From NCBI GenBank assembly GCA_963664845.1, contig OY761615.1, forward strand, positions 1,612,001-1,676,000: DNA of 64,000 bases, read 5' to 3'. The notes under the pieces are model-generated. The model saw only the letters and a list, made by a program, of their open reading frames with translations. It was not told the origin of the DNA and did not search any database. The position numbers and the translations under genes were made by a program. This document shows, one piece after another, positions 54,453 to 62,835 of this stretch. Numbering within the stretch: the first letter of the stretch is position 1; each line of letters opens with the position of its first letter. The DNA comes from CAIYTF01 sp963664845. GTDB lineage: Bacteria > Bacteroidota > Ignavibacteria > Ignavibacteriales > Ignavibacteriaceae.

Positions 54453-56186
54453 ATGACTTTTCGTACAAAAGCATTAGTTACGATTGGGGTGATATTATTG
54501 TTTGTCTTCTTTCTCACTTATAACTTTCACACAGCTATTTCTGAAAGCAGTTTTTCAACATTAGTCTTGATCATTGCACTCAGCGCAGCATTTCTTTTAC
54601 TGGCGGATCGAATATTGCTATCCGGATTTCAAAATCACCTAAAAAACCTTGTTGATGCCGCGCAAAAACTTACATCAGGCGATGGGGAAGTTGAAATCCC
54701 TGTTATTGACAGAACAGATGAAATTGGTGTATTGAACAATGCCATGAGTTCAATGATTAAGCAGCTGACAGAAAAATCCTACTGGTATGAGCAATTGCTG
54801 GATTCAATTCCATTTCCTATTTCCGTGACTGATATGGATATGCGCTGGACATTTGTAAATAAACCTGCGGAAATTGTTACCGGCAAAAAAAGGGCGGAAG
54901 TGTTGGGTAAACAATGCTCTAACTGGGGCGCAGACATATGCAACACGGATCGGTGCGGTATTAACTGTCTTCGCAGGGGACAAAACACTTCATTCTTTTT
55001 ACAGCCGGGATTGGACATGGAATTCCAGGTTGATGCCCAGTATATACTTAATGCAAAAGGAGAAAAAATTGGGCACATCGAAGTGGTACAGGATATTACC
55101 AAGGCAAAGAGCATGGAAAAATATCTTGCCGAGAGTACATCGCAGGTGTTGGTGGAAATGAACAGACTGGCGGATGGCGATCTTGGCGTTTACTTACCTC
55201 CGGGAAGAGACGATGAAATGGGAAAACTGTTTGACGGCTTTAACAAATCTGTACAGAATATTGGAAACCTGATTGGCGGAGTAGCGGAGGCAGTTCAGGC
55301 AGCCGCCAGTGCTGCCGCTGAAATTTCTTCAAGTTCAGAACAGTTGGCAGCCGGTGCAGAGGAACAAAGTTCACATTCGGCAGAAATTGCCAGTGCGGTC
55401 GAAGAGATGACAAAAACCATCATTGAATCAACCCGCAACACCAGTCTCGCAGCGGAGAAATCAAAAATTGCAAGTGAAAGTGCTCTCAACGGCACCCAAG
55501 TGGTTGACCAGACAAAAAGGGGAATGGACAGAATTGTTCAATCAACAATGGAGACTGGACGTATTATAACATCTCTTGCACAAAAGACCGATCAGATAGG
55601 CGAAATAACCCAAGTTATTGATGATATAGCCGATCAAACAAATCTGCTTGCCTTGAACGCCGCCATTGAAGCAGCCAGAGCCGGCGAACAGGGACGGGGC
55701 TTTGCTGTTGTAGCCGATGAAGTGCGAAAGCTTGCCGAGCGGACAACAAAGGCAACAAAAGAAATTGCTGACACAATAAAAACCGTTCAAAAAGAGGCAA
55801 AAGAAGCCGACAGATCCATGGAAGAAGCTGATAAAGCAGTAAAAAGCGGAATTGAACTAACCGAAGAAGTTGCCAAAGTCCTGAGCCAGATTTTGACAGT
55901 AAATAATTCAGTTGCCGATCTGGTGAATCAGGTTGCGGCTACAAGTGAAGAACAGTCTGCAACCGCAGAACAAATCAGCAAGAACATAGAAAATATCAGC
56001 AGCGTTTCGCATGAATCCGCAACCGGAACATCCCAAATAGCGAGAGCGGCAGAGGATCTCAACCGATTGACTGATAACCTTGAATCCCTGGTGAGTAAAT
56101 TTAAATTGAAAGATTCTACCAGTACCTATTCGCACGAAAACAAAAGGGTGACGCAACGCACGAATGCAAGGATGATCAACGCCTGA
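54453..56186 (+). CDS. Methyl-accepting chemotaxis protein with Cys-bearing PAS domain
   Basis: 577 residues. Two membrane segments (about 8-25 and 35-54) leave a periplasmic loop of only about ten residues. A HAMP domain follows (about 55-107), then a PAS domain (about 110-220), a second HAMP-like linker and a long coiled-coil signalling domain with the hairpin tip ADQTNLLALNAAIEAARAGE. The PAS domain has four cysteines at 155, 163, 168 and 172 (C-x7-C-x4-C-x3-C), suggesting a metal, cluster or redox switch, so sensing is probably cytoplasmic. GGAG lies before the ATG. A 9-base fragment of the operator motif (tcattaggt, within 54341-54351) lies upstream but is probably coincidental. No other chemotaxis gene is in the window. 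Confidence 0.94.
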   Translation: MTFRTKALVTIGVILLFVFFLTYNFHTAISESSFSTLVLIIALSAAFLLLADRILLSGFQNHLKNLVDAAQKLTSGDGEVEIPVIDRTDEIGVLNNAMSSMIKQLTEKSYWYEQLLDSIPFPISVTDMDMRWTFVNKPAEIVTGKKRAEVLGKQCSNWGADICNTDRCGINCLRRGQNTSFFLQPGLDMEFQVDAQYILNAKGEKIGHIEVVQDITKAKSMEKYLAESTSQVLVEMNRLADGDLGVYLPPGRDDEMGKLFDGFNKSVQNIGNLIGGVAEAVQAAASAAAEISSSSEQLAAGAEEQSSHSAEIASAVEEMTKTIIESTRNTSLAAEKSKIASESALNGTQVVDQTKRGMDRIVQSTMETGRIITSLAQKTDQIGEITQVIDDIADQTNLLALNAAIEAARAGEQGRGFAVVADEVRKLAERTTKATKEIADTIKTVQKEAKEADRSMEEADKAVKSGIELTEEVAKVLSQILTVNNSVADLVNQVAATSEEQSATAEQISKNIENISSVSHESATGTSQIARAAEDLNRLTDNLESLVSKFKLKDSTSTYSHENKRVTQRTNARMINA

Positions 56187-56247
56187 AAAAAGCTTTCCAG
56201 TGACCTGTAGAGATCATCCGATTTAGATCAGTGGTGAACTACGCTTT

Positions 56248-56425
56248 TTACGATATACACAACACGGCCTCCCAGGATAGCTGAGGAGGTCGTGCAGGAT
56301 ATTCCTCACCGCTCCACTTTTTGCCCTTCTCTTTTTGTTTCTTTGAGATAATCACCTTTCCAGTTTTTTCCGGAACCAGTTTCCTGACTTTTTTTCATCA
56401 CATCTTCTTTGGAGATTTTTTTCAT
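56248..56425 (-). pseudogene. Frameshifted paralogue of the 42-aa Lys-rich protein
   Basis: The ATG at 56423-56425 follows a good Shine-Dalgarno (CAGGAG, 7 nt before the start). The annotated frame ends after 39 codons (stop at 56306-56308) with an unrelated tail. After codon 12 there is a run of seven A; removing one A restores VRKLVPEKTGKVIISKKQKE...KKWSGEE, which aligns with the protein at 9547-9675, and extends to a stop at 56248-56250. Either this is a pseudogene, a sequencing error, or transcriptional slippage on the A-run makes the full product. The good ribosome-binding site and the conserved sequence on both sides suggest a recent or tolerated shift. Confidence 0.6.
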
Positions 56426-56452
56426 ACTCTAACTCCTGAATTACTTTGACTC

Positions 56453-56635
56453 TCATTTCATTAAAATCACTTTCCAAGTTAATAGCGACTTTCGCTGACT
56501 TGTCATATCAAGCATGTCAACCTGTACCAGATAGATGCAACTGCTTAAAGTCAACGATGCTGAATTTGAACCATCCCGACTGAATATCCTGTATTCTAAG
56601 ATTTCTTCGCCATTCGTCAGTACTTCTACCACCAT
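56453..56635 (-). pseudogene. Relic of a T9SS sorting domain
   Basis: A 60-residue frame (VLTNGEEILEYRIFSRDGSN...SCIYLVQVDML...KVILMK) resembles the second half of the type-A sorting domain (LVNGE..., FDGSNLSSGIYFYRL..., KKMILLK) but lacks the NYPNPFNP segment and is imperfect. An in-frame stop lies just upstream, so no parent protein remains. It probably marks the 3' end of a decayed secreted-protein gene. Confidence 0.45.
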
Positions 56636-56639
56636 ACAT

Positions 56640-57078
56640 TTTGTTTAGTAATGTGCCTGCCATGCTGCAAACTCAGAAGAAGTTAGTGAGGTTGCCATTA
56701 GTTAAAAGATAATCCCAAAAAATCCTGTTTTACAGCCTCAGCACAAAATTATATTTTCCCCAAAATAACTTATAAAATGAAGAGAGAGGTGTCGAGAAGT
56801 TCCAAAGATGTGTACCGAGCATAGAGTAACGCAGGCTTGTCCTTAAAGCCGAAAGGTTACACGGACCGCTATTACGGAACACAGATTCAAAATGGATTTC
56901 CTCGGATAAAAAAGCGAAAATCTGCTTTTTAGACGAACCCGCTTCGCGAAGTATAATGATCCCCTTTGTGTGCGATTAGTTTTTATCTTTGATGGGCGTT
57001 CTCCTGCGATTACACCGACGAAACACGTTTGATGGCTTTTGCCGCGGCTGAAAACAGCATATAATCGTTATAAGTATC
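56640..57078. other. Gene-free, apparently decayed stretch
   Basis: No credible gene. AAAAAGC-GAAAATCT-GCTTTTT (56909-56930) is a small symmetric hairpin that could terminate weakly in both directions. CTTCGCGAAG (56942-56951) is a 10-bp palindrome. The remainder is AT-rich and shows no RNA gene that I recognise. Confidence 0.35.
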
Positions 57079-57109
57079 TTTGATTTAGCTGTAATATTTT
57101 ATATTTTTA
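57079..57109 (+). promoter_or_regulatory. Bacteroidetes-type promoter before citrate lyase genes
   Basis: TTTG (57079-57082), 19 nt, TATTTTTA (57102-57109). This fits -33 TTTG / -7 TAnnTTTG except for the last base. The start codon of the CitD-CitE gene is about 100 nt downstream. Confidence 0.4.
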
Positions 57110-57209
57110 CATCATATAATTAACTGACTTTGAAAGTAACCGTCACGGCTTTTGAACAGAAACTTCTTCAGCCCGATGTGCGTAATTTGACTAAAACAAG
57201 AGAAATTAT

Positions 57210-58403
57210 ATGGAACCCATACCTTTAACCGCCTCTGCGGGAAAACGCGGAGCCGGAATCCGCTCAGACTGCTATTTCGAAATAACCCTGAAAAAATCCG
57301 GCGGTATAAAACTCATCCCGACGAACCAATCTACCTCCCTTTTCGAAGACTCAAACCGTATCGTTATCACCGAACTATGCCGATTTTTTTCGCTGAAGAA
57401 CGTTGAAGTACTGTTCGAGGACAGCGGCGCTTTGCCATTTGTAATTGCAGCCCGGTTTGAATCTGCCGTAAAAAAATTGACGTCGGCAGAGACCAAAGAA
57501 TTTCTGCTGCCTTTCAACAAAAAGAACAATTACCGTTCATCGTTAACGCGATTGCGAAGAAGCCGTCTTTATCTTCCCGGCAATGAACCTAAATTTTTCG
57601 TCAACGCCGGACTCCATAATCCCGACGGAGTCATTCTTGATCTGGAAGACAGTGTGGCACTTGCCGAAAAACCTTCAGCACAAATTCTTGTACGCAATGC
57701 CTTACGCAGTGTTGATTTTTATGGTTCGGAACGTATGGTGAGGATCAATCAACTTCCCCTGGGACTTTCTGATTTGCAATTCATCGTTCCTCATAACGTT
57801 CATGTTATCCTGATACCAAAGTGTGAAACACCTGAGCAGGTTACCGAAGTGGAGAATGAGGTAAACCGGATTAAAAAGGAAAAGAACATCCGCAATGAGA
57901 TTCTGTATATGCCTATCATCGAGAGTGCTCTTGGCACGCTTAATTCGTATAAAATTGCTGTTGCTTCACCCAATATTTGCGCATTGACCATTGGTCTGGA
58001 AGATTATACGGCCGATCTTGGTGTGCAAAGAACAGCCGAAGGTAAAGAAAGCCTGTTCGCAAGATCAATGGTGATTAACGCTGCCAAAGCAGCCGGAATA
58101 CAAGCTATTGACACCGTTTTTTCTGATGTTGAAGATATGCAGGGATTGCGAAACAGCGTACTTGAAGCAAAGTCAATTGGTTTTGAAGGAAAGGGTTGTA
58201 TTCACCCAAGACAGATTCCGGTTGTGCACGAAAGTTTTGCGCCAACTCCCGACGAGCTTGATCGTGCACGGAAAATTGTGAATGCATTTGAAGAAGCGAA
58301 AGCAAAGGGGCTTGGAGTTGTATCGCTGGGGAGCAAAATGATTGACGCACCTGTCGTAAAACGGGCTCAGCGGACTATTCAGCTATCCGAGTTAATGAGT
58401 TAA
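57210..58403 (+). CDS. Citrate lyase acyl-carrier (CitD) and beta (CitE) fusion
   Basis: 397 residues. Residues about 1-95 match the CitD acyl-carrier protein: GIRSDCYFEI contains Ser19, in the position that carries the phosphoribosyl-dephospho-CoA arm, and EVLFEDSGALPFVIAARFESA matches the CitD C-terminal half. Residues about 116-397 are CitE (HpcH/HpaI fold): RSRLYLPGNEPKFF, VILDLEDSVALAEK, MPIIESALG, GLEDYTADLG and GCIHPRQIPVV. In most organisms CitD and CitE are separate. The gene is followed 19 nt later by citF. With CitF it would cleave citrate to acetate and oxaloacetate. CitC, CitX and CitG maturation proteins are not seen in the window. Confidence 0.9.
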   Translation: MEPIPLTASAGKRGAGIRSDCYFEITLKKSGGIKLIPTNQSTSLFEDSNRIVITELCRFFSLKNVEVLFEDSGALPFVIAARFESAVKKLTSAETKEFLLPFNKKNNYRSSLTRLRRSRLYLPGNEPKFFVNAGLHNPDGVILDLEDSVALAEKPSAQILVRNALRSVDFYGSERMVRINQLPLGLSDLQFIVPHNVHVILIPKCETPEQVTEVENEVNRIKKEKNIRNEILYMPIIESALGTLNSYKIAVASPNICALTIGLEDYTADLGVQRTAEGKESLFARSMVINAAKAAGIQAIDTVFSDVEDMQGLRNSVLEAKSIGFEGKGCIHPRQIPVVHESFAPTPDELDRARKIVNAFEEAKAKGLGVVSLGSKMIDAPVVKRAQRTIQLSELMS

Positions 58404-58422
58404 ACAAAAATATAACAACACA

Positions 58423-59976
58423 ATGAAATTAATAAAGAATGCAATAGGTAGATTTGTCCCGACTGAAGCAAACGGACAAAAACTAATTCCTTTTAAAGGA
58501 GTAAACAAATACAAACCATCAGGCAGAAAAACCGGGGCCCCAATTCGCACCTGTATTGACTTTCCTGCAGACGGCAACAAATGCGTCAAGAATTTGCAGG
58601 AGGCCTTAAAGCGCGCCGGACTAAAAGACGGAATGACCATTTCCACACATCACCATTTGCGAAATGGCGATGTGTTGACCAACCAGTTGTTTGATGCCAT
58701 ATACCGTATGGGCATAAAAAATATACGCTGGTTCCCCAGCGCTTCGTTTCCCGTGCAGGAATATTTGATTAAATATCTGGATGACGGCACCATCCATCAT
58801 ATTGAAGGAAGCATGAATGGCCCGTTGGGGAAATATACAACTGAAGGAAAAATGAAAGGGGTCGGGGTGCTTCGTTCGCATGGCGGAAGATATCAGGCCG
58901 TGCAGGACGGGGAAGTGCATATTGATTTGGCAGTAATAGCGGCCCCCACGGCAGATCCATTTGGCAACGCGAACGGCGTGAATGGAAAATCCGCTTCAGG
59001 GTTGATAGGTTTTTCGCTTGTTGATTCCGAATATGCAGATAAAGTGATCGTGGTAACCGATAATCTTGTTCCTTTCCCCTGCATTCCCTGGCAAATCCAG
59101 GGCAACAATGTTGATTATGTTGTTCAGGTTGATTCGCTTGGCGACTCTTCCAAAATTGTTTCCGGCACAACTGAAATGACAAAATCACCAGACCGGCTCT
59201 TAACGGCGGAATATATTGCACAATTCATGGAAGATTCCGGGATTATGAAAAATGGCTTTTCATTCCAGGCCGGTGCCGGCGGAATCAATCTGGCTTTTAT
59301 TCAGTATTTAAAAGAGAGAATGATCGCGAAAGGTGTTAAAGCGCGTTTCGTGAGAGGCGGAAGCACAAAATACCTTGTTCAGCTGTTAGAGGAAGGATTA
59401 ACTGATTATATACTTGATGGGCAGACTTTCGATCTTGACGGCGTGCGGAGTATGCGCGAGAATCCAAATCATGTAAATACGAGTCCTTTCACCAGCTACA
59501 ATTTTCACGGCAAAGGAAATTTTGCCTCCATTGTTGATGCAGCGGTGCTGGGTGCCACCGAAATAGATGTGAATTTCAATGCAAATGTAGTAAGCCATTC
59601 TGACGGGTATTTGTTGCATGGCATAGGCGGCTGGCAAAATTGCCTTTACTCAAAATGCACCATTCTTGCTGTACCCTCTTTCAGAAACCGGATACCTGTG
59701 ATCATTGATGAAGTTACCACTTTGTGCGGGCCCGGCGAATTGATTGACGTGGTTATTACCGAACGCGGGATTGTCATTAACCCCAAGAGAAAAGATCTGC
59801 TGAAAGCGCTGAAAGACTCTTCGCTTCCCATCAAGACCATTAAACAGTTGAAAGATGAAGTGACAGAAATCTGCGGTGAGCCGGCCAAGCCAAAAGTAAA
59901 CAGAAAGAAAGTTGTTGCGGTTGTTAAGTGGGTTGACGGAACCGTGATTGATTCCGTCTTCCAGGTTAAAAAGTAA
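58423..59976 (+). CDS. citF: Citrate lyase alpha subunit (citrate CoA-transferase)
   Basis: 517 residues, the usual length. Typical segments: LKDGMTISTHHHLRNGD, LGKYTTEGKMKGVGVLRSHGGR, DPFGNANGVNGKSASG, FSFQAGAGGINLAF, NPNHVNTSP, EIDVNFNANVVSHSDG and, at the end, VVAVVKWVDGTVIDSVFQVKK. It transfers the acyl-carrier thioester to citrate, after which CitE cleaves it. It is directly downstream of the CitD-CitE fusion and ends 10 nt from the convergent esterase gene. It probably serves citrate fermentation or cytosolic acetate/oxaloacetate supply; a role in a reverse TCA cycle is not supported by neighbours. Confidence 0.95.
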   Translation: MKLIKNAIGRFVPTEANGQKLIPFKGVNKYKPSGRKTGAPIRTCIDFPADGNKCVKNLQEALKRAGLKDGMTISTHHHLRNGDVLTNQLFDAIYRMGIKNIRWFPSASFPVQEYLIKYLDDGTIHHIEGSMNGPLGKYTTEGKMKGVGVLRSHGGRYQAVQDGEVHIDLAVIAAPTADPFGNANGVNGKSASGLIGFSLVDSEYADKVIVVTDNLVPFPCIPWQIQGNNVDYVVQVDSLGDSSKIVSGTTEMTKSPDRLLTAEYIAQFMEDSGIMKNGFSFQAGAGGINLAFIQYLKERMIAKGVKARFVRGGSTKYLVQLLEEGLTDYILDGQTFDLDGVRSMRENPNHVNTSPFTSYNFHGKGNFASIVDAAVLGATEIDVNFNANVVSHSDGYLLHGIGGWQNCLYSKCTILAVPSFRNRIPVIIDEVTTLCGPGELIDVVITERGIVINPKRKDLLKALKDSSLPIKTIKQLKDEVTEICGEPAKPKVNRKKVVAVVKWVDGTVIDSVFQVKK

Positions 59977-59985
59977 CAAAAATAA

Positions 59986-60843
59986 TTAGTGTAAAGTCTG
60001 TTCCCGGTATTTCATCATAAGCTGAATTGCTTCGGTAAATAGCGGGGACCAGACTTTCCATGAATGATCTCCGTTTATGATGCGCAGTTCACCGGGAAGC
60101 CCCAACTCCTTGTGAAGCGTTTCATAAAGAAGCAAAGACTGAAACTCTATATTGTACTTCCTGCCTTCAGGATTATTCCAATCATCATCCCCCGCTCCAA
60201 TAAAAAAGAACTCTTTATATTGCTTCGAGAGAAAAGTTTTAATAGATGCCGGATAGTTAAGTGAATCCCAGATCGAAAGACTAAATGGAAGGCCAAATGC
60301 ACCGGTTGTGCGTGCGCTGGAGTTTTCCGGTGGTGCTTCACTATAAAGCGCGGGGCTGAAAATGGCACAGGCAGAAAACAAATCCGAATATACCAATCCA
60401 TACCGCAAGGCACCGAACCCACCCATTGAATAGCCAAATACCATTCTGCTTTCACGGCTTTTTATGGTCTTACATGTTGAATCGATATGTGGGATCAGCT
60501 CATTTATAACTGCAGACTCGTATTTATCGGATGAATTAACCCACCAGCCTCTTGCCCCGGAAGGAGTGACTGCAATGACCGGAGGTATTTTTTTATTGCT
60601 TATGAGAGAATCCAAAACCCTATAGATGACTGACCACGCATTCTCGTTGTCCCCATTTCCATGCAGCAAATACAGAACCGGATATTTCGCTGATGAAGAA
60701 TCATATCCATCGGGCAGAAACACGTTGTACTTCAAAGCACGTTTCAGATGTTCTGAATTCATTTCCGATTTTATAATGGTACTTGCCGAAAGCATCATAG
60801 TGCAAGCGGTAAACAGGGCCACAACCAAATTTGTCTTCCACAT
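59986..60843 (-). CDS. Secreted esterase-D-type alpha/beta hydrolase
   Basis: 285 residues with a signal-like N-terminus (MWKTNLVVALFTACTMMLSAS). The fold motifs are VFLPDGYDSSSAKYPVLYLLHGNGD, the nucleophile elbow GYSMGG with Ser139, an acidic residue in GAGDDDWN (near 224) and the catalytic His in NGDHSW (near 262). It belongs to the putative-esterase family (PF00756), whose members include feruloyl and acetyl-xylan esterases, trehalose mycolyltransferases and S-formylglutathione hydrolase. Export and the wider setting favour removal of acyl groups from polysaccharides. It is 10 nt from the end of the TerC gene and probably co-transcribed. Confidence 0.85.
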   Translation of the reverse strand: MWKTNLVVALFTACTMMLSASTIIKSEMNSEHLKRALKYNVFLPDGYDSSSAKYPVLYLLHGNGDNENAWSVIYRVLDSLISNKKIPPVIAVTPSGARGWWVNSSDKYESAVINELIPHIDSTCKTIKSRESRMVFGYSMGGFGALRYGLVYSDLFSACAIFSPALYSEAPPENSSARTTGAFGLPFSLSIWDSLNYPASIKTFLSKQYKEFFFIGAGDDDWNNPEGRKYNIEFQSLLLYETLHKELGLPGELRIINGDHSWKVWSPLFTEAIQLMMKYREQTLH

Positions 60844-60853
60844 AGAAATATCC

Positions 60854-61828
60854 TCAAGCCAGTTCTATTTTACTTGTTTTGGCCGCTTTATCTGCTTTTG
60901 CATGACGCGCATTCAGGCAAACAGACAATGCGATCGAGATTATCATTCCGGCGGATATGACCACAAGTGAAACCACTGCCGGGATATGAACAAAATCCGT
61001 GACAATCATCTTACAACCAACATAAAACAATATTACCGAAATACCATATTTTAAATACGTGAACAGGTCTGCAAATCCTGCCAGCGCAAAATAAAGTGCT
61101 CGCAGGCCCATTATAGCAAATATATTCGAGGTAATAATAATAAATGGGTCTTTTGAAATCGCTATTATTGCTGGGATTGAATCAAGAGCAAACACCAGAT
61201 CGGCGGACTCAATGAAAATTAAGGTTATCAGCAAATGCGAAAAATATAATTTTCCGCCCTGTCGCACAAAAAACCTCTTGCCGGTATATCCATTAAGGAT
61301 ATTAAAATGCCGGCTGATAAATTTAATTATCGGATTGTCGTCCGGATTACCGGGAGAATCATTTCCAAAAGCCATTTTCCAGGCAGCAACAAAAAGAATA
61401 ACTCCAAAGAGGTAAATCACAAAATGGAAATAGCTTAAAAGCATGACGCCAAAAAGAATGAACAACACTCTCATAACAATCGCGCCGATGATTCCCCATT
61501 TAAGAACATGCGGCTGATTTTCGCTTTTTATGTCCATCATGTTAAAAATCATGAAAAAGACAAAAAGATTATCAACGGAGAGCGATTTCTCCAGTATAAA
61601 ACCGGTGAAAAATTCAATGCCTTTTTCTTTTCCGCTCCCGGGAAGGAAATAGATGAACACATTGAAACATAATGCTGCCGATATCCAGATCGCGCTCCAG
61701 ACGAGGCTGGTTTTGATCCCGATTTTCCCCTTCCTATGGTCAGTTACATATATATCAAGAGCCAATAAGCAAACGACTATTACAGAGAACAGAATCCAAA
61801 ACCAGTAACTTTCATTCATTGGTAACAA
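60854..61828 (-). CDS. TerC/Alx-family membrane protein
   Basis: 324 residues with about nine membrane spans. The characteristic TerC segments are FFTGFILEKSLSVDNLFVFFMIF, LKWGIIGAIVMRVLFILFG and the second acidic repeat FIESADLVFALDSIPAI, which contains the conserved Asp residues thought to bind a divalent cation. Family members are linked to manganese export, co-translational metalation of exported proteins, and alkali or tellurite response. No yybP-ykoY riboswitch fits upstream, because only 10 nt separate it from the ADP-ribosylglycohydrolase gene. Co-transcription with the esterase and the two glycohydrolase homologues is likely, but the functional connection is unclear. Confidence 0.92.
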   Translation of the reverse strand: MLPMNESYWFWILFSVIVVCLLALDIYVTDHRKGKIGIKTSLVWSAIWISAALCFNVFIYFLPGSGKEKGIEFFTGFILEKSLSVDNLFVFFMIFNMMDIKSENQPHVLKWGIIGAIVMRVLFILFGVMLLSYFHFVIYLFGVILFVAAWKMAFGNDSPGNPDDNPIIKFISRHFNILNGYTGKRFFVRQGGKLYFSHLLITLIFIESADLVFALDSIPAIIAISKDPFIIITSNIFAIMGLRALYFALAGFADLFTYLKYGISVILFYVGCKMIVTDFVHIPAVVSLVVISAGMIISIALSVCLNARHAKADKAAKTSKIELA

Positions 61829-61838
61829 GTGGTGCGCC

Positions 61839-62822
61839 TTAGATTATTAACTTTGCAAGATCGGCGGCAACTTCATATAGATCCATGCCTTTTGTAAATG
61901 GAAGACAAACACCGGTAGTATACCGGACTTTGTCTATCCATGCCGTGGGGATACTGTTCATCCCGTTCATCGCGCCACTTATCGCACCGACTATTGCAGA
62001 TATCGTATCGGCGTCTCTGCCGTAGTTTCCGCTGTAAATAATCCCGCGTTTAAAATCCCCATTTGTTAATTTCAGTATTGCCAATGCCGCCGGAATGGCT
62101 TCGGGCGAAACCGATTTATATTCCGTCCACAATGCATCGTGCAGAGGTTTCCAGGCTTCTTCAAATGTTGGATTGTCCTGAATAACTTTCTCCGCCTTCA
62201 AAAAGGCAAACCGCATCCAGGAATCTGCCGGCGTTGCATCAATTGCTGTATTGAATATTTCATCAATCGAAGCACCCGCCATTGCCACGGCTATGCTTGC
62301 AGCAACAGCCTGCGCACCCCAAAGGCCGTCACGCGAATGGCTGATACGAGATTCAATGTCTGCCAAATGTTTCGCACGTTCCGGGTCACCCGCACAGGCA
62401 ATACCAATTGGCGTTACACGCATGGCAGCGCCATCACTCATATAGTGTGAATTATAGATACCAGAAAGTGGCGGTAAAATGCCACGGCGGATATTTGCAG
62501 CAGCTTCACGTTCACTGGCGCCGCCGCGTTTCAATTCAGATAGCGGTACCACGTGGGCATTCCATGCGGCAAGAACATCGGCATCAGTCAGATTACCCTT
62601 TGCTTTGATAAGCGTTTGAGCGGTCATCAAAGCAAATTCGGTGTCGTCCGTACCGGGGGCGGGTTTATCGGTAAAATCAGTTGTAACACCATATTGTAAA
62701 TGGTAATCCGGGGAGCGCGCGATATCGCCGAATGAATCTCCTATTGCATGTCCTACCAGGCATGCACATGCGCGATCCTGCAATAACGTTTTATTTTGTA
62801 TAAGTTCACTTCGTGAGAGCAT
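61839..62822 (-). CDS. ADP-ribosylglycohydrolase-family protein (first)
   Basis: 327 residues, all-alpha DraG fold. The N-terminal metal/phosphate motif is GHAIGDSFGD, the dimetal motif TDDTEF is at residues 58-63, and the C-terminal motif is GNYGRDADTISAIVGAISGA. All expected acidic metal ligands are present, so it is probably active. Family enzymes remove ADP-ribose from Arg or Ser, hydrolyse O-acetyl-ADP-ribose, or cleave other ribosyl compounds. Here the pairing with a second homologue (13 nt upstream) and no visible ADP-ribosyltransferase suggests a catabolic or metabolite-repair role, not toxin reversal (inference). Confidence 0.9.
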   Translation of the reverse strand: MLSRSELIQNKTLLQDRACACLVGHAIGDSFGDIARSPDYHLQYGVTTDFTDKPAPGTDDTEFALMTAQTLIKAKGNLTDADVLAAWNAHVVPLSELKRGGASEREAAANIRRGILPPLSGIYNSHYMSDGAAMRVTPIGIACAGDPERAKHLADIESRISHSRDGLWGAQAVAASIAVAMAGASIDEIFNTAIDATPADSWMRFAFLKAEKVIQDNPTFEEAWKPLHDALWTEYKSVSPEAIPAALAILKLTNGDFKRGIIYSGNYGRDADTISAIVGAISGAMNGMNSIPTAWIDKVRYTTGVCLPFTKGMDLYEVAADLAKLII

Positions 62823-62835
62823 AATCTACTTTCAA

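Noticed and set aside
61829..61838. Manganese (yybP-ykoY) riboswitch before the TerC gene
   Set aside because: Only 10 nt separate it from the upstream coding region, leaving no room for the aptamer.
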